From Aptenodytes patagonicus (taxonomy: Eukaryota > Chordata > Aves > Sphenisciformes > Spheniscidae), in assembly GCF_965638725.1 (NCBI RefSeq), contig NC_134951.1, forward strand, positions 1,488,001 to 1,552,000: a DNA stretch of 64,000 nucleotides, in the 5' to 3' direction. The position numbers were made by a program, and so were the translations under genes. Below are positions 31,501 through 43,500 of this stretch, piece after piece (positions within the stretch are counted from its first letter, which is position 1; each line of letters starts with the position of its first letter). Under the pieces are notes generated by a model, which had not been told where the DNA came from, did no database searches, and was given only the letters and a program-made list of their open reading frames with translations.

Positions 31501-34500
31501 AGGGGGGGGGGGGTCGGGGGGCTGCGCCCCGCTTCCGCGCCACCGAAGTCCCAGCAATGTAAAAGGGAACGAAAACTTCTCGTCTGTGATTTTTGACGGT
31601 ACGGGGACCACGGCAGCTTCTCCGGTGGTGAACCCAAAAGGTCTCCACCTCACCAAGAGGCGACCGGTGCAGAGGGAGCTGCCAAGAGCTGGGTAAAATC
31701 TGACGTTGGTCCAACATCTGCTTTAACTCCGCGGTGGCGGGATGTCGCGGGCAGCCGTGCTTGGCCGAGGTCTCTTCGGGCACCTTGGCCAGCCAAGCTG
31801 GTGACCGCAAGGTTGGCCAAGGTGGGCAAAGCAGGGTCCCAGCCTGCCCCAGGCTTTCGGGGCTGGGAGGTGCAGGGTTAACGGGACATTTACAGACCGG
31901 AGCAGCGTTTGGGACCTGCTGCACAGAGATGCAACGGGGTTTGGCACTGCTGGCTGGCTGGGACCTGCACAAAAGTTGTTGGTTTTTTTTTTTTTTCTTC
32001 ATGTTTCAGGCTCTGGGTTTTCCCTGGCTCGCTCCCAGCGGGAACAAGGCCACCTCTTCCAATGACCTCCCAAAAGCACAGTCCTTGCTTGGCCTCGGCA
32101 CTGGCCGCTCTCCCACTTCCAGGACCCACTCGGGGTCAGGCTCAAGAAGGGGTCTGGAAACCCTGAGCATGTTTTCCTGGATCTGGGCAGAGCATCAGGT
32201 TCACGGAGGAGCCAGGAAACATCCCGTGTGCTGTCCCCGAACCATCTCGCTGATATTTTTGCACAGCCCTGCCATGGACCCGGAGGGGTGGCATCGCATC
32301 TCAGCAGGGGGGCTCGTTTGGGATGCTGCCGGCTGTCTTCTTCAGCGAGTCCTGGTAATGAAACCCGATTGCGATCTGGGATGGGATGTCTCCTCCCAGC
32401 CGTCGCGCAGCTTTGCCGAGGCAGCTGCCTTGGCTCACCCCAGGGATGGTGTCATCTGAGGGCTGGATGAAGTGACTCTTCCGAGGTGAACGCGGGTGCC
32501 GGAGCTGCGGACGCTGCCCGGAGCTGCCAGGGGAGCTGCTCCTGCCAAGCCAAGCTTGTGCCGGGTCCAAAACCGGTGTCCCCTGCTAGGGAGCCAGCCC
32601 AGCCTCCCTGCTCCAGGCGAGCAAGTGGAGGGCGGGATGCAGCCAGGGAAACCCAGGGTCCCGGCCAGGGAAACCCAGGGTCCAGCACTTCTCCTCCACT
32701 GCTCAGATCGAGGTGGCGAGCCACGCCGTGTCACCTTCTCAGCTCCACACGTTTGGTGACCCCAGCCACCGGCACTGCAGCACCTGGGGGGGGGGGGGTC
32801 CCCTTGCCTGCCCGCTCTCCCGGCACCAGGGAATGCTGCGGCTTTGGGACTGTTGTCCCTCTTGCACCCTGGAGCATCCCGGGGCAGGGGATCCTTCCCT
32901 GGGTGCTGTCACCTCATGTCTGTGACGGCTACGGGAAAGCAATAGCTAAACGGGGCACGGAGATCCCGGCAGGCATAATCCCCTCCATGAAACCGTCCAG
33001 CTCTGCCTCCAAAGCCACCGGCACTCCCTGGTGCCAGGAGAGCAGGCAGGTGACCAACGGTCCAGGACCAGCTCCCTACATCCAACATCAGCTGGCTGCT
33101 CATCCTGCCCAGGACCAGCTCCCTGTCTCCAACCCAAGGCAGTTGCTCACCCCAACGTCCTCACTCCTCCCCCTGCGAGCCCGTCCTCTCCCCGGCTCTC
33201 CGCTGGATGCTCATCAGAGCCCGTGCGTGCTGGAGGACGATGACCGCTTCTCCAAGGAGGGGAAGAGATGCGCAATCAGGGGCGCAGATCCAGGCACCAC
33301 CGGGATGTTCCCATTAATCAGCAGGGTGAGGGCGGCTAATAAAGCCACAGAGCTCAGCCGCATGAGTCCTGGCCACAGCCCTTCCACTTAGCCTCTAACA
33401 AGCGTTGCTTAGAGGGCTAATAAAAGCTAATAAAACCCAGAAGTTTCCTCCCAAACCAGTGCCAGCTGCCCGTAACGGCCCCGCAGCCCAGCTCAGTCCA
33501 GCCCAGCCAGGGGCTGTTTCGGTGCCCACGAGCCCTGGGGACTCTGCAAAAGCTGCAGCTGGAATCAGGGCTGTGCTTGGGTCCTGGCCCTGGCGAGCTG
33601 GCGGAGCCGTTGGGAGATGCACCGGGACCAAAGCGGGTTTTCCACCTCGTCGTGCTGCAGAAGGTTGTCCAGGATCAGGTCCTCCCGGGCTGCAGCTCCA
33701 GAGCAGTGCAGGAGCATGCCAGCCGTGCTCTCTGCCTGCAGCAACCCCCCGCCTGCGAAGTGGCCTGGCCCCGTCTGTCTCAGAGCAGCTCCCTGGCCCC
33801 TTCCCTCTCCAACATACCAAATAAACCCCGAAAGCACCATTTCTTTCGCATCCTGTGCGTGTGCATTTGTTTTTGCTGCAGCAGTTACTTCCAAAACCCT
33901 CGACCTCCCCCGTGCCCAGCCCCCAAAAACAGCAAAACAAGAAAGGAAAAGCTAAAGAGGAGAAATAACCTCTGGTGGCCGAGAAAACAAGGGCCTGATT
34001 CTTTGCAGCTGGGCTGAGATATCATCTCCCCCCTGGTAATGGAGACCATCTGCCCCTGGTTCCCTGGGCTCCCCACCGCCCTCTCCCGCTGCCCCTGCTC
34101 CGCTCGGGTCCCTCTGGTTTGGGAATGTGGATGCAAACGTCAAGTTTCCAGTGGGGAGATGTGGGGTACGTCTATCCCAGGAAATTAGTGATACAGCCCA
34201 TCATTTGTACTTTGCGGATGGGAACCAGCTGTGCTCGCCCACCGAGCAGTGGCTGGAGGGGGCTGGGGTCCTTGGTCCTTGCTGGGGTGCTGGTGCATCC
34301 CGCCGTGGTGCTCCCCGGCCGCCTCTGCTGCTGCTCCCCTTCCAACCCTGCCGCATCCTCGCTCTTGCGTGGCACCGTTTGGGGGTCGTGGCGGCTGGTG
34401 GCAGGGACCGGGAGGCCCTGTGTGGGGCGCCTGAGGCAGGAGGGATGTCCTCGGGGAGACGGGAGGGATGTCCCCAAGGAGGGAAGTCCCTGGAGAGGCA

Positions 34501-37500
34501 GGAGGGATGTCCTCGGGGAGACGGGAGGGATGTCCCCAAGGAGGGAAGTCCCTGGAGAGGCAGGAGGGATGTCCAAAGCCTAGAGGAAGCCATCAGCATC
34601 TCCAGGGGTCTCAGGGACGGCATAGCCACAGCGTGCAGCAGAGGGTGGGAAGGATCCAGCCCCGGGCTCGTTCCCTGGCAGTTCTTGGCTTGCCAGGGGA
34701 CGGCAAGCTGGGGATCGGCGGGCACGTGCTGGTCTCGGCCCCAGAGGAAACCCCAAAGCAATGGCAGCGCTGCTGGGCCCGGCTGCGGTCGGCAGCATGG
34801 CGTGGCCCGGGTGCCTCCATCCAAACGGGTCTTTCCATCTTTAAGCCCTGGAAAAATGCTTCTTCGGGCCGATCCTGCCATGGGGCGAGGGGTGGAAGAG
34901 ACGTGTCTTTCCAACCCCTCATTCCTCTCGCTGCCAGCTCCGGGCTGTCCCCGGCTTGGCGACCATACTGTTTGCCAGCAAAACGCGTGGGCGGGCGGGC
35001 GGGCGAGCTCAGCCCTGAGCTTGATCCTATTTGTTCCGCGGGAAGGAGCCGGGAGTGGAAAGTCCCGGCAGGCTTCGGGCATCCCCGGTCCAGCCCCATC
35101 GGCCTGGCCGGGGTCTCGGCACGCCGAGGGCTCCTGGGGCTGCAGAGCAAGGTGCTTCCCACTGCTCTGCCTTAACGTCACTTCCCTTGAGGATCCTCGG
35201 TCTTTGCATGCTGCCAACATCCCTCCCGCCTCCCCGCCGCTCTGGTTCCTCCTTGCCCAGGCAGGAAAACCCAAGCACGGGGCTCAGCAGCCTTGTCCCA
35301 GCAGCGACCGCTGCTTTCCTGCCTGCTTTGCAGCAGGCATTTCTCCCGCGGGCTCCTAACCCCCCCCCCCAAACACCACCGAAACCGTGCCCGGACCACC
35401 GGGGAGGTGACCGCGAGCGAGCGCTTACCCGTGCCGCCGCCGCCTCGGTCCCCCTTCTCTCCCTTCGGGCCTCGGTCACCTGGTAAAAGAAAGAGCAGGG
35501 GGCATAAATCTTGCTAAAATCAGATTTTTACTGGATATCCTGCTCTTAGGCAACGCTGTGTGTCTGTAGCTCTTGGGGGGCTTTATCAGTTTGGGGAAAC
35601 CGAGGCAAACGACTTTGTCGGCCCCTCTCCTGACCCCTCGGCCGTGCTGCACGGCAATGGGACCCACCGTCTCACTCCCCCGGCTTCTCCTGGGATGCTT
35701 CTTTTTAAAGGCAAAATCAACCCAGCCCTGGGAAAACACGGCTTCGTGCAGGGTTCATCCCGCGTGGGGCCAGCCGTTCCCTGGGCTCCCTGTGTTTGTA
35801 TTTCATGCCCAAAGTGGCTCTTTCCCCCTGGATCTGCCGGGGCCGGGGGTGGGCCCTGCCCTGGGTACCCTCTCGGTGGGGGGGGGGTTGGGGCTGTGCA
35901 ATACCCCCCAGCTCGGGGTGCAGGGTAAGGATGGGAGAATGGGGAACCCCTCAAAAATCCTCCCGGGGTGCATGTCCCGTAGCAGAGGGAGGACGGAGGG
36001 CTGGCGGTCCCTCGAACCATCCCACCCACACTGCTACACCCCCACCCCGAACAGCCAAGCCCTGGCTGCCGGGCAGCAGCGGAGCGGGAATAAAGGAAAG
36101 CAAACCCTGAATCCGGGGCTAAAAAAATCCTATTTAAGGCTAAAAAGGCTTCATTTTGCAGGGGTCAGGGACAGGGACGTGGCTTCCTGCAGCCTTGATG
36201 GAGCATCACCCCTTCCCACACCCAGCTGGCACCTCCTCACGAGCAGATTTGGTGAACCAAACCCTGTATCCCTCAAAAGGCAACGATGCTGGGGGCAGGG
36301 GGCGTTCAGGCCAGCTGGGTAAACAGGCTGCCTTCAAAAACATGCCTATTTCCATACAAAAATAATGAGCTCAATAATTATCTGTGTCACGGCTTGGCTT
36401 TCCCCGTGGCTCGCGAGCGTGGCCTGCCTTCTGCCTGCCTCCCACCACCTCCCTTAACCCCTGCCCACGCTCCGGCTTTGCTCCTGGCCGGCGGCAGCAG
36501 CCGCGTTTTCCCGTGGCGTGCACCGCTGAAAACACCGTCCTGAGTGGGGCCGTGGGCTCGGCTTTGCTGGTCCTGGTTTTGCCCCCGAGGCTGCAGAGGG
36601 AAGGGGCCGGGGAAGGCTCCGGGCTGCTCCGGCCGGCGATGCTCCGGGCGAGCCCCAGCCCTGCGGCACGGCCCCGCTTCGACATATCCTCCTCTTTTGT
36701 CTCCGTGTAAGAACAACAAACAACACACACGCACTCAGAACTTTCTTACAAAATAAAATAATAATAGAGGGGGGGAAAAAAGAGCGTGCAGGAAATTCTT
36801 GCCCTTTAACTTGGAGGCTCTGGGAAGGCGAGATTGCTCCCCTGGGCAGCCGCAGCTGTGTCAGATGGAGGAAAGCTGCCTGCAGCCTGCCCCGCTGATG
36901 GGAACCAGATGACAACAGCCCCCCGAGCAGCGGGAGAGAGGCCAGAGATGCTGCTCACCGGCACGTGATGGTACTGGGATGCCGGAGCAGCCCGTGCTGT
37001 CCACCACCTTCTTTCCCCAGCCCAGAGGAAAGGGGGTTGGAAAGCAACAGTTACTGTTCTTTTGTGTTCGTCCCCAAAAATCCGGCTCTTCCGGAGCAGA
37101 AACGCTTTCCCTGCGGGGTCTGGGCTGCATCCTATAGGGTATCCTATAGGAATGATGGAGAGAGGTGAAGGTGGAAAGATGGAGCTCGAGGAACAGGAAT
37201 ATATCAGCTGTGCTGGGCAGAAAAGTCGTGGACTGAAACTCCTGGAGTAAATAACTGCTGTATCGTTGCTGGTCTCATTAGGGAGGTGACAGCAACTGGG
37301 ACGAGTCGGGGACTTCAGAGGTGCTGCACGGGAAGGAAATACTCTAACAATGGGAGACCTCAACCCTCAGAAATGGTTAGAAACCCTTAAGAAAAAGACC
37401 AAGGCAAAAAAATTCAGCACAAATTGAAACTGTATGGCACTGCTGCAAGAGGAACAGGCTGCCCAGAGAGGTGGTGGCTGCCCCGTCCCTGGAAACATTC

Positions 37501-40500
37501 CAGGTCAGGCTGGACGGGGCTCTGAGCAACCTGCTCTAGTTGAAGATGTCCCTGCCCACGGCAGGGGGGTTGGACTAGATGACCTTGAGAGGTCCCTTCC
37601 CACCCAAACCGTTCTGTGATCCGATGATTCTATGAAGAGGCACGGCTGGCAGAAGGCAGCGGAGCCGGTGGTGAGACCTCCCCAGCAGCCGGGAATGCTG
37701 CGGGGGAAACCAGGGGCTCCTGGCACAGGCAGAGCGAGATGCCCAGCAGCACGTCTTCAGGGCCAGGTGCCGCTCTCCTGGGAGCCCTGATGTCATTAGC
37801 CAACGGGGGGCATCCAGGTCTCCAAAAAGCAGTAGATGGGCTCAGCTTAAAGATGCCGAGGTGTTAAAAATGGGTCCAGGGGCTCTTGAGGAGCAGGAAC
37901 CGGTTACGGATGGGGAAGGAAGAGCTGGTGCAATGGGCTCCGTGGCTGGACCCGTCCCAAACGCGGCTGGGGAACAGCCCATCATCGGAGCCGACGCTGC
38001 TTCGGGATGGGTTAGTGGGTCTAACCAAAAGCGCGCCGTTCTGGATGTGCTTCTCCTCCCCATCCCCGACCTGTGCTACTGCATTAGGCTTAAGCTGGGT
38101 TGGTTTTTTGTTGTGTTTTTTTTTTTCAGCTTCATATACATCTGGCAGAGGAAAGACCCTTTAAAAGAAAGAAGTGTTTTATGGACGATGCCAACAGATT
38201 CACAAGGGTGCTTTAAAACACATCCCGTCCCCTCTGCCTTATCCTTCCCCCTCTGCCTTGGCTTTTCCCGTGCAGTCCTCCAAGCTCCTTCATTTCCTCA
38301 CTCTCCTGGAAGGTTTTTCTTCTTATTTTCTCTTTTTCCCTTCTTCCCATCACTCTCCACAGCGAGCAGAGGGGACAGCCCCTTCAGCGGCACAACTCGC
38401 TGACTTCACCCCGGGGTCAAGCCCAGCTCCCCGAGGTGTCAGGGCTGGAGAGCATCCCTAGCTGGGGGCAAAGCCCCGGTGAGCCGGAGAGAGCCTCGGG
38501 GCTGGGACCAAGCCCGCGAGTTCAGGAGAGCCCCTTGCTGGCATCACCGCTGGTCCTGCCAGGAGGTCCTGCCCAGTGCCTTCACCCAACAAGTGTCAAG
38601 GTCTTGCTCGGCTGGTTCCCACTGCGGGTAAATCAGTGAAGCTCAGTCTGGTTTTTCTGGACTGTGCACGCAGTTTTGGCACAGATGCCACGACGAGTGA
38701 CCCTCAGCCCTTCCCATGGCAGAAGCTTGGTCCCCACCGACGTCCTGCTCCTGGGCATCACCTCTGCTCCAAAAATCAGCGCTGCTGAGAGAGGCAGGGC
38801 ACAAAACCTGCAAAGCTCACGGGAGAGGACATCACTGGAGGAGGGTGGAAAGAGCTCCTGGGTCTGCAGGGTGAGGTGGACCACCATGGTCTCGGAGCAA
38901 GTCCCAGGAGAAGCTGCCAAACCCCCATCTTCACAGGCAGAAACATGTTCTGCCTTCAGCAACATGCCAAAACCCTCCTCCTTGCCTGCACATGGTGTTT
39001 AGGAAGGGGACTTCTCTCATTGCCCTGAATTTATCTACAAATTAGCGATCCCTACCTTGGCCCATTTACTGCTGTTTCCTCCTGAGCGTGTTCCCTGCGT
39101 GATGTTCTCCATGGAAGAGTGAAGAAGACTGATGTACACTCACTTTCCAGAATAATTTTCCCCATTTGGAAATGAGGAAAATAATACTCCACTGGGGTAA
39201 TTTTGAGGGAAAATGCATCAAGGATAGGAAAACGCCAACAAGGGAAAATACACGGGACTTTGCTGTGGAGAGGAGAAGCTGTCCCTCGACCGGGTCAGAC
39301 CACCTCTGCGAGATGGTTTGACCCGGGATTTTTGGTGAGGAGGCTCATCCACCCCAGATGTGCCCCCGCCAGGACAGGCTGCATTTCCCGGGGAGCCGAT
39401 AGCTCTCCTGCGCTCAGAAGAAAGTCATTATAGAAGTGTAAGACTAGTGCTGCAGAAACACAGGCCTTTACTTAAAGCCCGGGCTTGGACCGTTGCCTCA
39501 CTCGGTGTCTGTTTCCTATAAATTTCAGAGAATCCCATAAACTGTAGAAATTCAGAGCTTGCTGCCAGCGTGGTTTGCTATTTATTGGAGAAGGGTTTGG
39601 ATGAAACCCCCTTATCTGAGCACCCCTGACCTCTGGGAAGTGGGCAACGGGGGCTGTAGCTTGGGGCTCCCTTCGTAGGGGACACATCCAAGGCCTGGAG
39701 GTGACCTCCATCCACATGGGGCCAGCAAGGGGAGGTGGAGGGAGGGATCCCTGTGCTGGTGATGGCCTCTGGTGGGACCTGGGGGTGGTCCATCCCCCCC
39801 GGGGGGAACGCCTGATGGCTTTGCCGCTGTGGAGTCATCCTCACCCCAAACCAATGACACATCCAAGAAATGCACGAGGAAGGGGGTGCATCCAGTCCAT
39901 GGCTCGTGGAGCCCCGAGATGGCTAAACTTTCTTCATGCCAAGAGGCCTCCTCAGATACAGAGATTCCTCTATGCCAGCGAAAGGACGATAGCTAGAAGC
40001 AATGCACCGCATGACAAAGACCTGCTAACCCCCGTTGCTGCCTTTGGTGCGCCATCCAAGCCATTGCCTCCCAAAACCAAGAGCAGAAGTGCTTCTTCTC
40101 CCTGGGCAAGGGAGAACCTTGAGATGAGGTCTCCATCTCCTTGAGATGGAGACCGGCTTTGGGGAAGGGTCACCAAGCTGGTGGGGGTTGGTGCTCTACC
40201 ACTGCGGTGTGGCCATGGCTCTCCCCTGGAGGCAGGGGCTGTGCTGGGGGGTGGTCTCCACCACCTCCTGGGCTGGTAAGCACTGGAGAAAGTCTTCGTC
40301 CTCACTGTTGTGTCTCCAGAGAGCTCCTTGCTGGAGCTGTGATGCCCACCATGGGGTCTGTTAACACATCTCAGCGCTGACCCAGCACAGCAGCTATTAA
40401 CATCTCTGTCTTAGGGGTGGAAATGTGACGCGGGAGCCCATCAGCCTCCTCCCTCTGGAAGGGACGCGTCCCCTGGGGATGCGTTTTGCAGAACAAATCT

Positions 40501-43500
40501 GGCATCAGGGCTCGGTCTTCTACTGGAGCCCAATTCAATTTGCCCAGGCTCCTCAGGATAATTTGCTCGTCTAATGAGCACTTGGCACCGGCCAGTGAGA
40601 AAAGCCCACTTTCCTCTGCTCCGGGGAAGGAGAGGAAACCGCGATCCCAAAGCACGTTGTGGTTTTGGTTGGCGGACCTCGGCATTTGATGCGCTGCCAG
40701 GAACATCTCGGCGCCGATGTCTCCCTTGCGTTAGCACCCATCCCTGCAGCGCTCACGCCTTTGCAAGGCTTGTCTCAGGGACGCATCCAGGCGTTAGTTT
40801 GACCTCCTGCAGCATCAGACCAGGCGTTTTTGCCCCGCAGCTCTGATAAAGTCCTGCACCCCCACAACACGATATTGCAATCCTGCAGGCCGGAGTTACC
40901 TCCAAAAAAAACCCAAGAGAGAGCGCTGGAAAACAAGCATGAAATGCTGGTTTCTTTATTCTTGCAGCGCGCAGGGCTCTGCGCCCCGCTGGCAGCCTCT
41001 GCCTTGGTGGGAGGACGGAGACTTGTCCCAGCCACATCAGCCCAGAAACCCTGGGCTTCCAGTTAGATGGGACGGGGTGATGGAAATAGCACCCAGCAGC
41101 GTTCTTCAAGACTACGCAGCACTGCATAAATGTCATCTAACCAGCCACGTGGCCTGGAGAGCCGTCTCCAGCAGCTAACGGGCCCCAGGAGGTCAGCTTG
41201 TGCCCGGACTGGGGTGACTGGGCGAGCGGTGGGATGAACAGAGCCATCGTGTCAGTAGGGCGGGTGATCACAGCAGCGATGGCTCGAGGGAAAGAGGACC
41301 AGCCAGGTGCTAATCCTGCAGGAGACTTTCTTGCCTTGGGCTGCAGCTCTGGGAGCTTCACGCTGCTCCCTCGCTACAGAAGGAGGCCACTGGCAGCGTC
41401 TCATCTCCTGCATCTCTTTTCTACCTGGATCTAAAGCTTCCTGGGGCCGCACCGGGAGGCACTGGCACTGGGAGGCGGATGGCGTGTCCCTAGGAAAGGT
41501 CCTTCTCCTAAAGACACCATGAAGCGGAGAAGGGATGGAAGATGTGCTCCTGCCCCTAGACTACAAGGGGCTCTCTGGTGGCATGCAAGATACAGGAGAT
41601 GGCCACCGCTGTGGCTGCCGCATGTGAAGGATGGGCCACCAGACACGGCATGGGGGTCTCACCCCAACGCCCGCCCCTGGCAATGACCAGCTCTTTGGAG
41701 GACATACAGAAAACTGGACACCAGCTCTGGGCCAGCTCGATGCCAAGTCTGCAGATAGAGCAGAGAGAGGATGTTTAAAGAGGAAGTTTTCCTTCAGCTT
41801 TCACACGTGTAATTCGCCCAAGGAGCTCGCTGCATGAAAGCGAGAACTTGCAAGACAACACACGGGACCTCCAGAAGAAGGGACAGCAACACCTCCTGCC
41901 TGGAGCGCTGCCTGCAGGGCTCCGGGCATTTTCCAGACCCGGACACCGGTCTGTGGCCACGGTCCCAGGTCCTGGTGGTCAGTGCGGCCACGTCCCAGGT
42001 CAACATCACCCACAAGCATGAGAGGAGGGGAATACACCACTTTGGCCACCGGTGACCAGGGCAGGCTGCAGGCAGGGCAGCTCTGCCCGGGGTGGTGTCC
42101 CTTCCTTGGGCTGGGCTCTTCCTGCCTCCCCCTGACCACAAGGCATTTTGAGGCAGAAAGAGCATGTTTTGGGATTATCCATCCTGGTTTAGGTTGCAGC
42201 ATGGAACTTCTTTTAGAAGTTCTCCTGGGACAGATCTGTCCTGCTAAATAGGTGTGTGGCCACTTCCTACACCCACAGCTTCTCCCTGCTCTTAGCCGGG
42301 GCGTGGTGAGGCGCTGCAAAACCACAGCGAGCCGGAAAAGGTCACCAGCAAACAAACACAAGGCTGTTCCTAAAGCCCTTGGCCAGAGCCAAGCGTCGGA
42401 GGGTAGCCCGGCAGGTCCTCACGGGGCTCTGGCGAGTGCCTGGTGCAGGCAGCGCTGCCCGCCTGCCTGCGCTGAGCCCCACGGCAGGGCAGGAGCATCA
42501 CCAACCCAACTGTTTTGCCCTTCTCCCTCCAATCCCTGGACTCTCTCCACCGCTGTGCCTTGGTGGGAAGGTCTCGGTGCAGAGGTTGTTCATCGGCGCA
42601 GAGGTCGTTCACGTGCAGGCTCACAGCTCAGCAAGGTTTCCTCTCCCCCCAGGAGCTCCAGGTGGGTCCCAAGCCCCAAGGACCTCTCACACCCATGACC
42701 AGTGCCTCTGCCCCTCGTGCCAGTGGTCTCTAGAGACAGTTTGCTGCCCAACGAGCCCAGCCAGACCCCACGACCCAGCCGGGAGCATGCGCAGAGGCTG
42801 GTCCTTACCTTTGAATCCCCGCATCCCCACTGGGCCCGGAGGGCCAAGATCTCCTTGGTCCCCTTTCAAGCCACGTGGTCCTGGTGGCCCTCTCTCCCCG
42901 GGTAGCCCTGGAGCGAGGACAAAGAGGCAAAATGACCCTGTTGCAGCGGAGACCTACAAAAACCAGATGTGCATGCGCGCACACACGCGCACGCACGCAC
43001 ACGTGTCCTGCTTGCCAGCAGACGTGCCAGTCGGTCTCTGGTTCTTTGCCAGGAGTCGGGGACCATCAGGAGACACCTGAGAGTCCAGCCCATCCTCTCT
43101 TTCTGCACCTGCCCCCGGGTACGGGATGGATTTAACCCAGAGACAGGCTGGTGCTAATGCAGCTCTGAGCATCTTAGGGCTCAGATCAAGGTAACTGGGC
43201 TCCAAAGCTGGAGACTAAGGAGGAAGAGCGAGGAGCCAGGGTGGAGCAGAGACCCCCAAGGAGACATTAGCTGCAGGTCCCCTGCATCCACGCACGCTGA
43301 CCAGGCGGGTTTGCTATTTATTGGATAAGGGTTTGGATGAAACCCCCTTATCTGAGCACCCCTGACCTCCAGGAGGTGGGAAACGGGGGCTGCAGTTTGG
43401 GAGCTTGGGCTCCCTTCATCGGGGACACATCCAAGCCCCAGAGATGACCTCCGTCCATGTGGGCCAGCAAGGGGAGGTGGAGGGAGAGACCCCTGTGATG

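Larger units (their letters stand above)
35480..42808 (-). other. SCARA5 intron with CR1 and first copy of a duplicated segment
   Basis: About 7.3 kb. It holds a CR1 3' end (37450-37636) and one copy (39560-39793) of a roughly 230-bp segment repeated in the next intron. Nothing else is recognised. Confidence 0.6.

Noticed and set aside
32486-33391. 301-codon plus-strand open frame
   Set aside because: Same reasons: GC-rich intron, Pro/Ala/Gly/Ser-rich, no similarity recognised.
34127-35359. 410-codon plus-strand open frame
   Set aside because: It lies in a GC-rich SCARA5 intron with few stops by chance. It includes the 62-bp tandem duplication and has no recognisable domain.
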